Shown piece after piece: positions 8,160-14,516 of a stretch of 21,312 bases of DNA. Source of the stretch: AC-50 sp035640455. Its GTDB lineage: Bacteria; Actinomycetota; Thermoleophilia; Gaiellales; Gaiellaceae. Positions within the stretch are counted from its first letter, which is position 1; each line of letters starts with the position of its first letter. The position numbers and the translations under genes are program-made. The notes under the pieces are model-generated. The model was not told the DNA's origin. It searched no databases and was given only the letters and a program-made list of their open reading frames with translations. Where the stretch lies: the NCBI GenBank assembly GCA_035640455.1, contig DASQWB010000084.1:1-21312 (forward strand), read 5' to 3'.

Positions 8160-8872
8160 TGGCGAAGCCGCTCATCGGAGTCACGACGTACGTCGAGGAG
8201 GCGAGCTGGGGCCACTGGCGCTCCGTGGCGGCGCTGATCCCCTTCGTATACGTGCGTTCCGTCGAGCGCGCCGGCGGCCGGGCGCTGCTCGTGCCGCCGG
8301 CCGACCACGGGGTCGAGGAGACGCTCGACGCGCTCGACGGCCTCGTGCTGTCCGGCGGGAACGACGTCGATCCGTCCTCGTACGGCGTCGAGGCGCACGA
8401 GGCCACGGCCGGCGTGAGCCCGGAGCGCGACCGCGGCGAGCTCGCGCTGCTGGAGGGGGCGCTGGCACGGGACATGCCCGTGCTGGCCGTCTGCCGCGGC
8501 TCGCAGCTCTTGAACGTCGCCCGCGGCGGCGACCTCGTCCAGCACCTGCCGGACGCGGTCGGCGACGAGAAGCACCGCGAGACGCTCGGCGTCTTCTCCG
8601 ACCACGGCGTACGCGTCGACGCGGCGAGTCGGCTGGGTCGTCTCGTCGGCGAGCGAGCGCCTGTGAAATCGCACCACCACCAGGGGTTCGGACGGCTCGG
8701 CCAAGGCCTGCGGGAGTCGGCGTGGGCGGACGACGGCACGCTCGAAGGCATCGAAGATCCCTCCAAGCGTTTCGTCCTGGGAGTCCTCTGGCATCCGGAG
8801 GAGGGCGAGGACGCTTCACTCTTCGAAGCCCTTGTGGCCTCGGCCCGCGCGTACCGCGACAGCAGCCGCTGA
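8159..8872 (+). CDS. puuD: Gamma-glutamyl-gamma-aminobutyrate hydrolase family protein (PuuD-like)
   Basis: Class I glutamine amidotransferase-like peptidase (C26 family) that would release glutamate from gamma-glutamyl-GABA, the last hydrolytic step of the Puu pathway. The 237 residues contain the LSGGNDVDPSSYG loop (64-76), the nucleophile Cys112 in AVCRGSQLLNVARGGDL, the family-typical SHHHQ (171-175), and His212/Glu214 of the triad in GVLWHPEEG. The length matches the family. The GTG start is apparently leaderless. It is followed after 14 bases by the aldehyde dehydrogenase gene, and the synthetase and permease are divergent, so the whole locus reads as polyamine catabolism. Other gamma-glutamyl amides are possible substrates. 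Confidence 0.9.
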   Translation: MAKPLIGVTTYVEEASWGHWRSVAALIPFVYVRSVERAGGRALLVPPADHGVEETLDALDGLVLSGGNDVDPSSYGVEAHEATAGVSPERDRGELALLEGALARDMPVLAVCRGSQLLNVARGGDLVQHLPDAVGDEKHRETLGVFSDHGVRVDAASRLGRLVGERAPVKSHHHQGFGRLGQGLRESAWADDGTLEGIEDPSKRFVLGVLWHPEEGEDASLFEALVASARAYRDSSR

Positions 8873-8886
8873 GCAGCGGCAAGGTC

Positions 8887-10248
8887 GTGTTGAATCCAGC
8901 CGTGGCCCTCGCCGTCGTCAATCCCGCCACCGAGGAGACGATCGCCGAGCTCGAGCCGGCCGGCCCGGACGAGGCCGACGCGGCCGTCGCCGCCGCACGC
9001 GCCGCCTTCTCCGCCTGGCGCGCGGTCGAGCCCGCCGACCGAGCCCGCCTCCTCCGCCGCCTCGCGGCCGCCGTGGAGGAGCACGCCGAGGAGCTGGCCC
9101 GCCTCGAGACGCGAAACGTCGGCAAGCCGATCGCCGACTCGCGCGCCGAGGTCGGGATGGTCGCCGAGGTCTTCCACTTCTACGCCGGCGCGGTCGACAA
9201 GCACCACGGCGAGACGATCCCGGTCCCCGGCGGCGTCGACATGACCTTCCGCGAGCCGCTCGGCGTCGTCGGCCTGATCGTCCCGTGGAACTTCCCCATC
9301 GCGATCTCCTCCTGGAAGCTCGGGCCCGCGCTCGCATGCGGCAACACCGTCGTCCTCAAGCCGGCCGAGGTGACGCCGCTGACCGCGCTCCGGCTCGCCG
9401 AGCTCGCGCTCGAGGCCGGCATCCCCGAGGGCGTCCTCAACGTCGTCGCCGGCCCCGGAAGCGTCGTCGGCCAAAGGCTCGTCGAGCACCCCGACGTCTC
9501 GAAGATCGGCTTCACCGGCTCGACCGAGGTCGGCCGCTCCGTCATGGCAGGCGCGGCCGGGACGATCAAGCGCGTCACGCTCGAGCTCGGGGGCAAGTCG
9601 GCGAACCTCGTCTTCGCGGACGCCGACCTCGAGCGCGCGGCCGCGCTCGCGCCGTACGCGGTCTTCGGGAACGCAGGCCAGGACTGCTGCGCGCGCTCCC
9701 GGATCCTGGTTCAGAAATCGGTCTACGACCGCTTTTTGGACTACCTGATCGACGCCACCCGCCGCCTGCGCGTCGGAGACCCAGAAGACCCCGACACAGA
9801 GATGGGTCCGCTCATCTCCGCCGACCACCGCGCCCGAGTGGCCTCCTTCGTCGACGGCGACGCCGCGTTCCGAGGCGAGACCCCGCCCGCCCCCGGCTTC
9901 TGGTTCCCGTGCACACTCGTCGAGGCGACGAACGACGACCGCGTCGCGCGCGAGGAGGTCTTCGGCCCGGTCGCCGCGGTCATCCCGTTCGAGGACGAAG
10001 CCGGCGCGATCCGCCTCGCGAACGACACGCCGTACGGCCTCTCGGGCTCGATCTGGACCGAGAACGGCGCCCGCGCGCTGCGGGTGGCGCGGGCGATCGA
10101 CACGGGCGTCCTCTCGATCAACGCCAACACATCGGTGCGGGTCCAGACGCCGTTCGGCGGCTTCAAGCAATCCGGCTTCGGCCGCGAGCTCGGGATGCAT
10201 GCCCTCGAGGGCTACTCCGAGGTCAAGAACGTCTTCTTCGCGACGTGA
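8887..10248 (+). CDS. NAD(P)-dependent aldehyde dehydrogenase (PuuC-like role)
   Basis: Oxidises an aldehyde to the acid. In this setting the likely substrate is gamma-glutamyl-gamma-aminobutyraldehyde or a free aminoaldehyde. The 453-residue protein shows the family signatures: VPWNFPI (132-138), the cofactor lysine in VVLKPAEVTP (about 158), GFTGSTEVGR (208-217), the general base Glu233 in TLELGGKSAN, the catalytic Cys267 in GQDCCARSR, and the EEVFGPV segment (356-362). The GTG at 8887 is chosen because it sits 14 bases after the hydrolase stop and begins just before the conserved VVNPATEE. The open frame extends far upstream but there overlaps puuD. It is about 25-40 residues shorter than typical, mainly in the loop before the PGFWFPCTL segment. 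The stop overlaps the next start (GTGA). Confidence 0.92.
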   Translation: MLNPAVALAVVNPATEETIAELEPAGPDEADAAVAAARAAFSAWRAVEPADRARLLRRLAAAVEEHAEELARLETRNVGKPIADSRAEVGMVAEVFHFYAGAVDKHHGETIPVPGGVDMTFREPLGVVGLIVPWNFPIAISSWKLGPALACGNTVVLKPAEVTPLTALRLAELALEAGIPEGVLNVVAGPGSVVGQRLVEHPDVSKIGFTGSTEVGRSVMAGAAGTIKRVTLELGGKSANLVFADADLERAAALAPYAVFGNAGQDCCARSRILVQKSVYDRFLDYLIDATRRLRVGDPEDPDTEMGPLISADHRARVASFVDGDAAFRGETPPAPGFWFPCTLVEATNDDRVAREEVFGPVAAVIPFEDEAGAIRLANDTPYGLSGSIWTENGARALRVARAIDTGVLSINANTSVRVQTPFGGFKQSGFGRELGMHALEGYSEVKNVFFAT

Positions 10249-11015
10249 GCGGCCGCCTCGAAGGAAAGGTCGCCGTCATCACCGGAGCGGCCGGCGGCAT
10301 CGGCCGCGAGGCCGCGCTCCTCTTCTCGGCCGAGGGCGCACGGGTCTGCGTCGCGGACGTCGCGCGCGAGCAGGGCGAGGCCACGGCCGCCGAGTGCCGC
10401 GACGCCTTCTTCCAGGAAGTCGACGTCACGAACGCCGAGAGCGTCCAAGCCCTCTACCGTGAGACGAGCAAGCGCTACGGCGGCGTCGACGTCCTCTACA
10501 ACAACGCGGGGATCATGCCGCCCGACGACGCGTCGATCCTCGACACCGAGCCCGACGCGTGGGACCGCGTCCAGGCCGTGAATGCGACGGGCGTCTACCT
10601 CTGCTGCAAGCACGGCATCCCCCACCTGCTCGAGCGAGGCGGCGGCTCGGTGATCAACGTCGCGTCGTTCGTCGCGCTCGTCGGAGCGGCCACGTCGCAG
10701 ATTGCCTACACCGCCTCCAAGGGCGCCGTCCTCTCCCTCTCGCGCGAGCTCGCCGTCGAGTTCGCCCGCCGCGGGATCCGCGTGAACGCCCTCTGCCCCG
10801 GCCCCGTCGAGACGCCGCTCCTCCTCCGCCTCTTCGCCGACGATCCGGCCGCCTTCGAGCGCCGCCGGGTGCACCTCCCGATGGGCCGGCTCGCGACAGC
10901 GCGGGAGATCGCGAACGCAGCGCTCTTCCTCGCGAGCGACGACGCCTCGTACGTGAACGGCGCCACCTTCCTCGTCGACGGCGGCCTCACCGCCGCCTAC
11001 GTGACGCCCGAATGA
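10245..11015 (+). CDS. Short-chain dehydrogenase/reductase (SDR), classical type
   Basis: NAD(H)-linked oxidoreductase with a Rossmann fold, 256 residues. It has the TGAAGGIG cofactor loop (13-20), Asp38 after the second strand, which favours NAD over NADP, NNAG (86-89), catalytic Ser141, and the Y155-TAS-K159 active site. It ends with the NGATFLVDGG motif of the family. The GTG start overlaps the TGA of the aldehyde dehydrogenase gene, so it is cotranscribed and probably coupled with the amine-degradation genes. A role in handling a hydroxy- or keto-acid downstream (for example 4-hydroxybutyrate or succinate semialdehyde metabolism) is a guess. The substrate cannot be read from sequence. Confidence 0.92.
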   Translation: MSGRLEGKVAVITGAAGGIGREAALLFSAEGARVCVADVAREQGEATAAECRDAFFQEVDVTNAESVQALYRETSKRYGGVDVLYNNAGIMPPDDASILDTEPDAWDRVQAVNATGVYLCCKHGIPHLLERGGGSVINVASFVALVGAATSQIAYTASKGAVLSLSRELAVEFARRGIRVNALCPGPVETPLLLRLFADDPAAFERRRVHLPMGRLATAREIANAALFLASDDASYVNGATFLVDGGLTAAYVTPE

Positions 11016-11028
11016 GCCGGAGGACCTA

Positions 11029-11058
11029 TTGACTTTGGTTTACGTCGGGGCCAATAGT
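11029..11058 (+). promoter_or_regulatory. Candidate promoter downstream of the SDR gene
   Basis: TTGACT at 11029-11034 and AATAGT at 11053-11058 are separated by 18 bases. An inverted repeat, CTATTG (11026-11031) and CAATAG (11052-11057), overlaps both elements. The patch is AT-richer than its surroundings. A downstream hairpin (11087-11118) with arms CGGAGGG and CCCTCCG would fall in the transcript. Confidence 0.35.
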
Positions 11059-11154
11059 GCCTCGACTCACCAAGGGGGGACCGCGACGGAGGGGCGTCGT
11101 TGCGGCGGCGTCCCTCCGATCACACAGTGCTGGACGCGTTTTCGTCCACAGGAC

Positions 11155-11183
11155 GTGACAGGACCGGCCTCGCCCCTTAAGCT
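11155..11183 (+). promoter_or_regulatory. Sigma70-type promoter of the 11195 gene
   Basis: GTGACA (11155-11160), a spacer of 17 and TAAGCT (11178-11183) match the housekeeping consensus. Transcription would start near 11190, 5 bases before the GTG start codon at 11195. A small inverted repeat CGTCC-ACA-GGACG (11143-11155) touches the -35 and could be an operator. Confidence 0.55.
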
Positions 11184-11194
11184 CGGTCGAGCCC

Positions 11195-11467
11195 GTGGAT
11201 GAGCGCCTCGACGAAGAGAAGATCGAAACGCTGCAGAGCTGGGCGGACGGCCTTCTCCGCGACGAGCGCAGCGAGCTCCGCGCCGCGGCGAAGGCGATTC
11301 TCCTGCTGGTCGAGGAGATCGAGCACCTCCACGTCGATCTCTGGCACGCCCGTGACTCGGCCGCGGTCGAGACGCCCGTGCCCCCCGAGCCACCGCCCAC
11401 GCTCAGGTCGGTGCTCGCGAGACGACTGCGGACGGCGCGAGAGCCTCGGCCGGAAATCACTGAATAG
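11195..11467 (+). CDS. Small coiled-coil protein, 90 residues, unknown function
   Basis: No family recognised. Residues 1-55 are predicted helical and amphipathic (DEEKIETLQSWADGLLRDER, then AAAKAILLLVEEIEHLHVDL). A proline-rich linker (PVPPEPPPT) and a short basic helix (LRSVLARRLRTARE) follow. There is no signal peptide or membrane span. The GTG start is supported by a promoter ending 11 bases ahead and the absence of any Shine-Dalgarno sequence. It stands alone between the SDR gene and the convergent DUF2017 gene, with a TCCACAG repeat patch starting on its stop codon. Confidence 0.6.
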   Translation: MDERLDEEKIETLQSWADGLLRDERSELRAAAKAILLLVEEIEHLHVDLWHARDSAAVETPVPPEPPPTLRSVLARRLRTAREPRPEITE

Positions 11468-11502
11468 CGACTCCACAGCGAGTTGCGACTCCACAGCGAG
11501 TT
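11467..11502 (+). repeat. Tandem direct repeat, 2 x 18 bp
   Basis: GCGACTCCACAGCGAGTT occurs twice in exact tandem, beginning at the last base of the stop codon of the 11195 gene. Each unit carries TCCACAG. The next bases form the palindrome at 11501-11519, which carries the same heptamer on both strands. Confidence 0.85.
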
Positions 11503-11519
11503 TCCACAGCCTGTGGAAA
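11501..11519. promoter_or_regulatory. Palindrome TTTCCACAG-C-CTGTGGAAA (DnaA-box-like or terminator)
   Basis: A perfect 9-base inverted repeat around a single central C. Each half resembles the actinobacterial DnaA box TTGTCCACA (about 7-8 of 9 bases). It lies between convergent genes, so a short bidirectional terminator stem (8 bp, loop GCC) is the alternative reading. Confidence 0.4.
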
Positions 11520-11544
11520 ACCCGCTTGCACGTCCCCGGAAAAC

Positions 11545-11582
11545 GTCAAGTCCTGCGAACCCGAGGGCCCGCAGGACCTGAC
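11545..11582. terminator. Hairpin between convergent genes
   Basis: GTCCTGCG (11550-11557) pairs with CGCAGGAC (11570-11577). After one mismatch, GTCA (11545-11548) pairs with TGAC (11579-11582), giving a 12-bp stem around a 12-base loop. It is located between the ends of the 11195 gene (+) and the DUF2017 gene (-), so a bidirectional terminator is the simplest reading. Confidence 0.55.
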
Positions 11583-11619
11583 TCGGCGACTCTGACATGC
11601 CGGACCGGCTCGTGTCAAG

Positions 11620-12099
11620 TCATTTCGGAAGATCCACCTCGAGCGCCTCGACGAGCTGCTCCTGGAGCCACGAGAGGTACGCGTAGAGACCGAGCGTAGG
11701 GGCGCGGGGATCGGCCGGATCGAGCCGCTCGAGCAGCTCGTCCTCGCTCACGTCGAGCCGCGTGCCGAGCACGAGCCGCAGGTCGTTGAGCGCCGTCAGC
11801 CACGCCTGCGCCTCCTCGGCGCTCAGGCGCTCGCTGTCGAGCGTCTCCTCGAGCGTCTCGAGCGCGCGGCGCCGTCCGTCGAGGAGCTCGTCGCGCATGA
11901 GCCGCCGGTAGTCGGCCTCGCTCTCGGTGTCGTCGTAGGCCGGCGGGAAGAGCCGCTCGAGGCTCGGATCCTCCGGCGCATCGTCGAGCAGCGAGCGGAG
12001 CTGGGCGGGAAGCGCGCGGAGGAGATCGCGCTCCTCGCGCGGCAGGCGCAGGCGGAGAGAGCCCTCGCCGCTCGCCTGGATGCGCCGTCGCTCGAACAC
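11620..12099 (-). CDS. DUF2017 family protein
   Basis: A 159-residue, largely helical cytosolic protein of the actinobacterial DUF2017 family, function unknown. The recognisable parts are the N-terminal FERRRIQ start, REERDLLRALPAQLRSLL (about 21-38), the RLFPPAYDD segment (about 49-57), DYRRLMRDELLDGRR (about 63-77), and a C-terminal TLGLYAYLSWLQEQLVEAL helix. DUF2017 genes commonly sit beside clpS in actinobacteria, as here, which suggests a link with the Clp/N-degron pathway, though this is association only. The GTG start lies 3 bases after the second hairpin of element copy 3, leaving little room for a ribosome-binding site. Confidence 0.85.
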   Translation of the reverse strand: MFERRRIQASGEGSLRLRLPREERDLLRALPAQLRSLLDDAPEDPSLERLFPPAYDDTESEADYRRLMRDELLDGRRRALETLEETLDSERLSAEEAQAWLTALNDLRLVLGTRLDVSEDELLERLDPADPRAPTLGLYAYLSWLQEQLVEALEVDLPK

Positions 12100-12102
12100 C
12101 TA

Positions 12103-12171
12103 GGCACCGCTTACGGTGCCGCCATCAGGATGTGCGGGTTTCCCGCACGTCCGTCTGAACCGACCGGTCGA
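12103..12171 (-). repeat. Dispersed double-hairpin intergenic element, copy 3
   Basis: On the minus strand it reads TCGACCGGTCGGTTCAGACG, then a hairpin with arms GGACGTGCGGG and CCCGCACATCC (loop AAA, one mismatch), then TGATGGC, then GGCACCGT-AA-GCGGTGCC. It lies between the clpS stop (27 bases away) and the DUF2017 start (3 bases away). The stem differs from copies 1 and 2 on both sides, with pairing largely conserved. Confidence 0.85.
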
Positions 12172-12198
12172 CACGAGTGGGTTCACCGACTCCGCACC

Positions 12199-12495
12199 TC
12201 AGTCCCGCCGCATCGTCGCCCAGAGCCCGTGCGCATGTAAGCGCGCGACGTCGTACTCGGCCTTCTCGCGCGTCCCGCTCGAGACGACGGCCTTGCCCTC
12301 GTTGTGCACCTGGAGCATGAGCTTCGTCGCCTTCGCCTTGTCGTAGCCGAAGAGCTTCTGGAAGACGAGCGTGACGTACGACATGAGGTTGATCGGATCG
12401 TTCCAGACGATGACGATCCAGGGCCGGTCGTACTCCGGCTCGTCGGCGCCACGAGGCTCCTCGACCTCGACCTCCGCTGGGGCAAGCGTCGTCAC
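12199..12495 (-). CDS. clpS: ATP-dependent Clp protease adaptor ClpS
   Basis: Adaptor that binds N-degron substrates and delivers them to ClpAP/ClpCP. The 98-residue protein has the acidic N-terminal extension, then WNDPINLMSYVTLVFQ (31-46), GYDKAKATKLMLQVHNEGK (50-68) with the conserved His64, and the C-terminal EKAEYDVARLHAHGL (78-91). The Asn-Asp pair (32-33) of the N-end-rule pocket is present. The GTG at 12495 gives the family length; longer in-frame starts would add a low-complexity extension across the divergent promoter. It is upstream of DUF2017 on the same strand, and clpP is in the same window at position 369. Confidence 0.93.
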   Translation of the reverse strand: MTTLAPAEVEVEEPRGADEPEYDRPWIVIVWNDPINLMSYVTLVFQKLFGYDKAKATKLMLQVHNEGKAVVSSGTREKAEYDVARLHAHGLWATMRRD

Positions 12496-12543
12496 TGCCG
12501 CAATTGTCGCCGTTGCGCGGCGCGGGATCCCTCGGAGGCCGCC

Positions 12544-12572
12544 TTGTTCGCGGGGCACCATCGTCATAGGAT
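12544..12572 (+). promoter_or_regulatory. Sigma70-type promoter of the 12602 gene
   Basis: TTGTTC (12544-12549), a 17-base spacer and TAGGAT (12567-12572). Transcription would start near 12579, giving a short leader with a good Shine-Dalgarno sequence (AAGGAGG, 12590-12596) before the ATG at 12602. Confidence 0.6.
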
Positions 12573-12601
12573 CGGCTGGCAGTCTGGGCAAGGAGGACAA
12601 G

Positions 12602-12775
12602 ATGAGCGCTGGAGAAGAGTCACGCGAGAGCGCCGAACAATTCGGTCGGGCAGCTGAACGTGCGTTTGAGAGCGCCGGCGACGCACTTGACGCGCTCCGG
12701 GGCAAACGGGATCAGCCCGACGAGCCGGACGACGATCGCGGCGGAGGCGATATCAACATCACCATCAACCGCTGA
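12602..12775 (+). CDS. Small acidic protein, 57 residues, unknown function
   Basis: No family recognised. The sequence is helical and charged for the first 35 residues (ESAEQFGRAAERAFESAG), then acidic and glycine-rich (DEPDDDRGGGD), ending INITINR. No membrane span or signal peptide. The start is well supported: ATG preceded by AAGGAGG at 5 bases spacing and by a -35/-10 pair with a 17-base spacer. It is followed after 34 bases by a SHOCT-like gene on the same strand, possibly cotranscribed, and is divergent from clpS. Confidence 0.65.
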   Translation: MSAGEESRESAEQFGRAAERAFESAGDALDALRGKRDQPDEPDDDRGGGDINITINR

Positions 12776-12809
12776 TTCGAGAAGCGTCTGGCTTTTCGGA
12801 GGCTTGAGA

Positions 12810-12995
12810 ATGAATCCGCAAGGAGCGCCAAGGCGGTACGAGGATTTGTCGCTCATGGAGAAGTCGATACTTCCCGACACAACGCGCTCGGAGATCGAGC
12901 GCTACAAGGCGATGATGGAAGAAGGGCTCATTACGCCTGAAGAGTTCGAGAAGATGCGCGTCAAGATCCTCAAGGACACCGGCCTGCTGGACTGA
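12810..12995 (+). CDS. SHOCT-domain-like small protein
   Basis: A 61-residue protein. Its C-terminal part (about 30-55: IERYKAMMEEGLITPEEFEK) is a SHOCT-type two-helix module, a short domain usually found at the C-terminus of bacterial proteins and thought to aid oligomerisation. The N-terminal 30 residues are polar. The ATG at 12810 follows GGAGG with a spacing of 7. A later ATG (12855) would leave the SHOCT alone and lacks a ribosome-binding site. Function unknown. Confidence 0.75.
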   Translation: MNPQGAPRRYEDLSLMEKSILPDTTRSEIERYKAMMEEGLITPEEFEKMRVKILKDTGLLD

Positions 12996-13073
12996 GCGCA
13001 GCAACCAGCTCGACCCTCGCCTTCAGTGAGTACCCGGGAGGCGTTCCGAACCCGCGGTACACTCGGCGCTCTA

Positions 13074-13415
13074 GTGGAGCCGGACGAGCAGGAGCCAGCG
13101 CGCGAGGACGTCGAGCAGCTGTTCGCGGCGATGAGCAACAGCGAGCTCCTCGCCGCGCTCGACCTGCTCCTGCTCGAGCTCGAGAAGCGTCTTCTGCGGT
13201 ACGCGCAGGCCGGCGAGGAGATCCTCGAGATGGCCGACGAAGGGCTCCTTCTGGCCACGCGCTCCGGCGCCCGGCTGGAGCAGGCGCAGTCCGCAGCCGA
13301 GCACACGCGCAGTCACCTCCAGCTCGTCGGGGTCGGCGAGTGGCGCCCGCGCACGACGCGTCCCTCGTGGGCCGGCGACCCGCGCGTCGTTCCGGACGAG
13401 GGCGCAGAGGCGTAG
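13074..13415 (+). CDS. Helical protein, 113 residues, unknown function
   Basis: Not recognised. After an acidic start (EPDEQEPAREDVEQLF), residues 20-75 form a predicted long helical hairpin or coiled coil (NSELLAALDLLLLELEKRLL and GEEILEMADEGLLLATRSGA). The tail is basic and proline-rich. The GTG at 13074 is preferred over an in-frame GTG at 13026 because TACACT (13058-13063) lies just upstream of it, giving a leader of only about 4 bases. The earlier start would place the -10 inside the coding region and also lacks a ribosome-binding site. Confidence 0.65.
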   Translation: MEPDEQEPAREDVEQLFAAMSNSELLAALDLLLLELEKRLLRYAQAGEEILEMADEGLLLATRSGARLEQAQSAAEHTRSHLQLVGVGEWRPRTTRPSWAGDPRVVPDEGAEA

Positions 13416-13425
13416 AGCGCCGGCG

Positions 13426-13941
13426 TCAGCGGCCGCCGGCGAAGCGGCGTGCCCAGCTGCCGCCCGGCCAGCGCGCCTCGAGCCGGAAGCACCCGGCCGA
13501 CGGGAGGAAGAAGTACGAGGGGAACTCCCTCCACTGCGGCGACTCTTCCGGGGGAACCGGCGGATGCGCGGGGTCGAGCACGGGCTTCGTGCTCGGCGCC
13601 TGTCCTTGGATGTGGAACCACAGCGCGCGGCGCGAGCCGACTCGACGGAGCCGGAGCGACAGGGTCTCCTTCTGCTCGGAGTCGACGACGACCAGGACCT
13701 TCACGCGCCACCCGTACTTCGTGTGCGGCCCGTTCACGACGTGGAGCTTCGCGCGGCCCGCGCCGAAGTCGGCGGCGAAGATCGGCGCCGCGCCGATCGC
13801 GCGGCCGATGGTCGGGAGCATCACCGTCGTCGAGCCACGGCAGGAGGCAGGTGGGCGCGCGAGCTTCGGCGGCGCGGCCGCCGCCCCAGCGGCCCCCAAG
13901 GCCACCGCGCAGAGCGCGCAGATGAGCCAGGCCCCCCTCAC
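13426..13941 (-). CDS. Secreted protein of unknown function (last gene of the Cys-rich/Mau-like operon)
   Basis: A 171-residue protein with an N-terminal Sec-type signal: GTG start, Arg2, then WLICALCAVALGAAGAAAA ending at about residue 22. The mature part looks like a beta-sandwich. It has two cysteines: one near the start (PPASCRGS) and one near the end (LPSAGCFRLEA), which could pair. The WFHIQGQ and FPSYFFLP segments are distinctive but not assigned to a family. The GTG start overlaps the TGA of the upstream membrane protein gene (GTGA), so the two are coupled. The position suggests an extracytoplasmic role together with the cysteine-rich protein. Function unknown. Confidence 0.75.
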   Translation of the reverse strand: MRGAWLICALCAVALGAAGAAAAPPKLARPPASCRGSTTVMLPTIGRAIGAAPIFAADFGAGRAKLHVVNGPHTKYGWRVKVLVVVDSEQKETLSLRLRRVGSRRALWFHIQGQAPSTKPVLDPAHPPVPPEESPQWREFPSYFFLPSAGCFRLEARWPGGSWARRFAGGR

Positions 13942-14477
13942 CAGACCGCCACCAGGATGCCTGTTGCGACGAGCAGTGCCAAGCCGTCGACGAGCTTCCA
14001 GCGCAGCTGGTCGACGACGAGCGCGATGTCGGTGCGGCCACGCCGTGCCCGGACGTTGCTCCTGACGCCGAACGCGCGAGCGATCCCGTGCGCCCCGCCG
14101 GCCACGAGCCCGACGAGCGCCCCGGTCCAAGGGTCGCCGACGAGGGCAAGCGCCAGCGGAACGAGCCACATGCCCGCGTAGGGGTTGCGCGTGAAGAGGC
14201 CGGAGCCGAGCAGGGCGCCCCAGATCGCGATCTTCGCGCGCGTCGAGCGCTCCCGTACCCAGGCGGAGGGAACCTGCCAGTTCAGGCTCGGAGGCCGGAC
14301 CGGGAAACGAAGCGTCTCGGCGGCGCCGTAGAGGCCGGCGTACACCGCCGCCGCGACGGCGATCGCAACCGGCGCCACCCGGCCGGCGAGCACGGCGCCG
14401 AGCAGCGCCCAGAGCACCATCGCGGGCACCGCGTGCGCCGCGGCGAGAGCGATCGTCCAGAGACGGCGTCCCCGCAC
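13938..14477 (-). CDS. Multi-pass membrane protein of unknown function
   Basis: A 179-residue integral membrane protein with about four or five predicted spans: roughly 7-31, 35-53, 84-112, 115-131 and 160-178. A basic, tryptophan-containing loop (RFPVRPPSLNWQVPSAW, about 57-73) lies between spans 2 and 3, and an arginine-rich loop (RSNVRARRGRTD) before the last span. No cysteines and no catalytic motif were noticed. The start GTG lies about 40 bases after the previous small ORF and has no clear Shine-Dalgarno sequence, so a slightly earlier start is possible. It is coupled to the following secreted-protein gene by a GTGA overlap. Confidence 0.75.
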   Translation of the reverse strand: MRGRRLWTIALAAAHAVPAMVLWALLGAVLAGRVAPVAIAVAAAVYAGLYGAAETLRFPVRPPSLNWQVPSAWVRERSTRAKIAIWGALLGSGLFTRNPYAGMWLVPLALALVGDPWTGALVGLVAGGAHGIARAFGVRSNVRARRGRTDIALVVDQLRWKLVDGLALLVATGILVAVW

Positions 14478-14516
14478 GGAGGACGGCTCGGCGACGGTGG
14501 CCGCCGCGTTGAAGCC

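Noticed and set aside
8089..8886. N-terminal extension of the aldehyde dehydrogenase frame
   Set aside because: It overlaps puuD in another frame and has no dehydrogenase-like sequence before the VVNPATEE segment; GTG 8887 is the sensible start.
8074..10200. Long minus-strand open frame (708 codons) opposite puuD and the aldehyde dehydrogenase
   Set aside because: No recognisable domain; the plus strand carries all catalytic motifs of two families.
11467..11519. Tandem repeat as a CRISPR array
   Set aside because: Only two directly abutting units with no spacers and no cas genes.
12496..12705. Longer ClpS start
   Set aside because: Adds residues not seen in ClpS and would cover the divergent promoter and small-protein gene at 12602.
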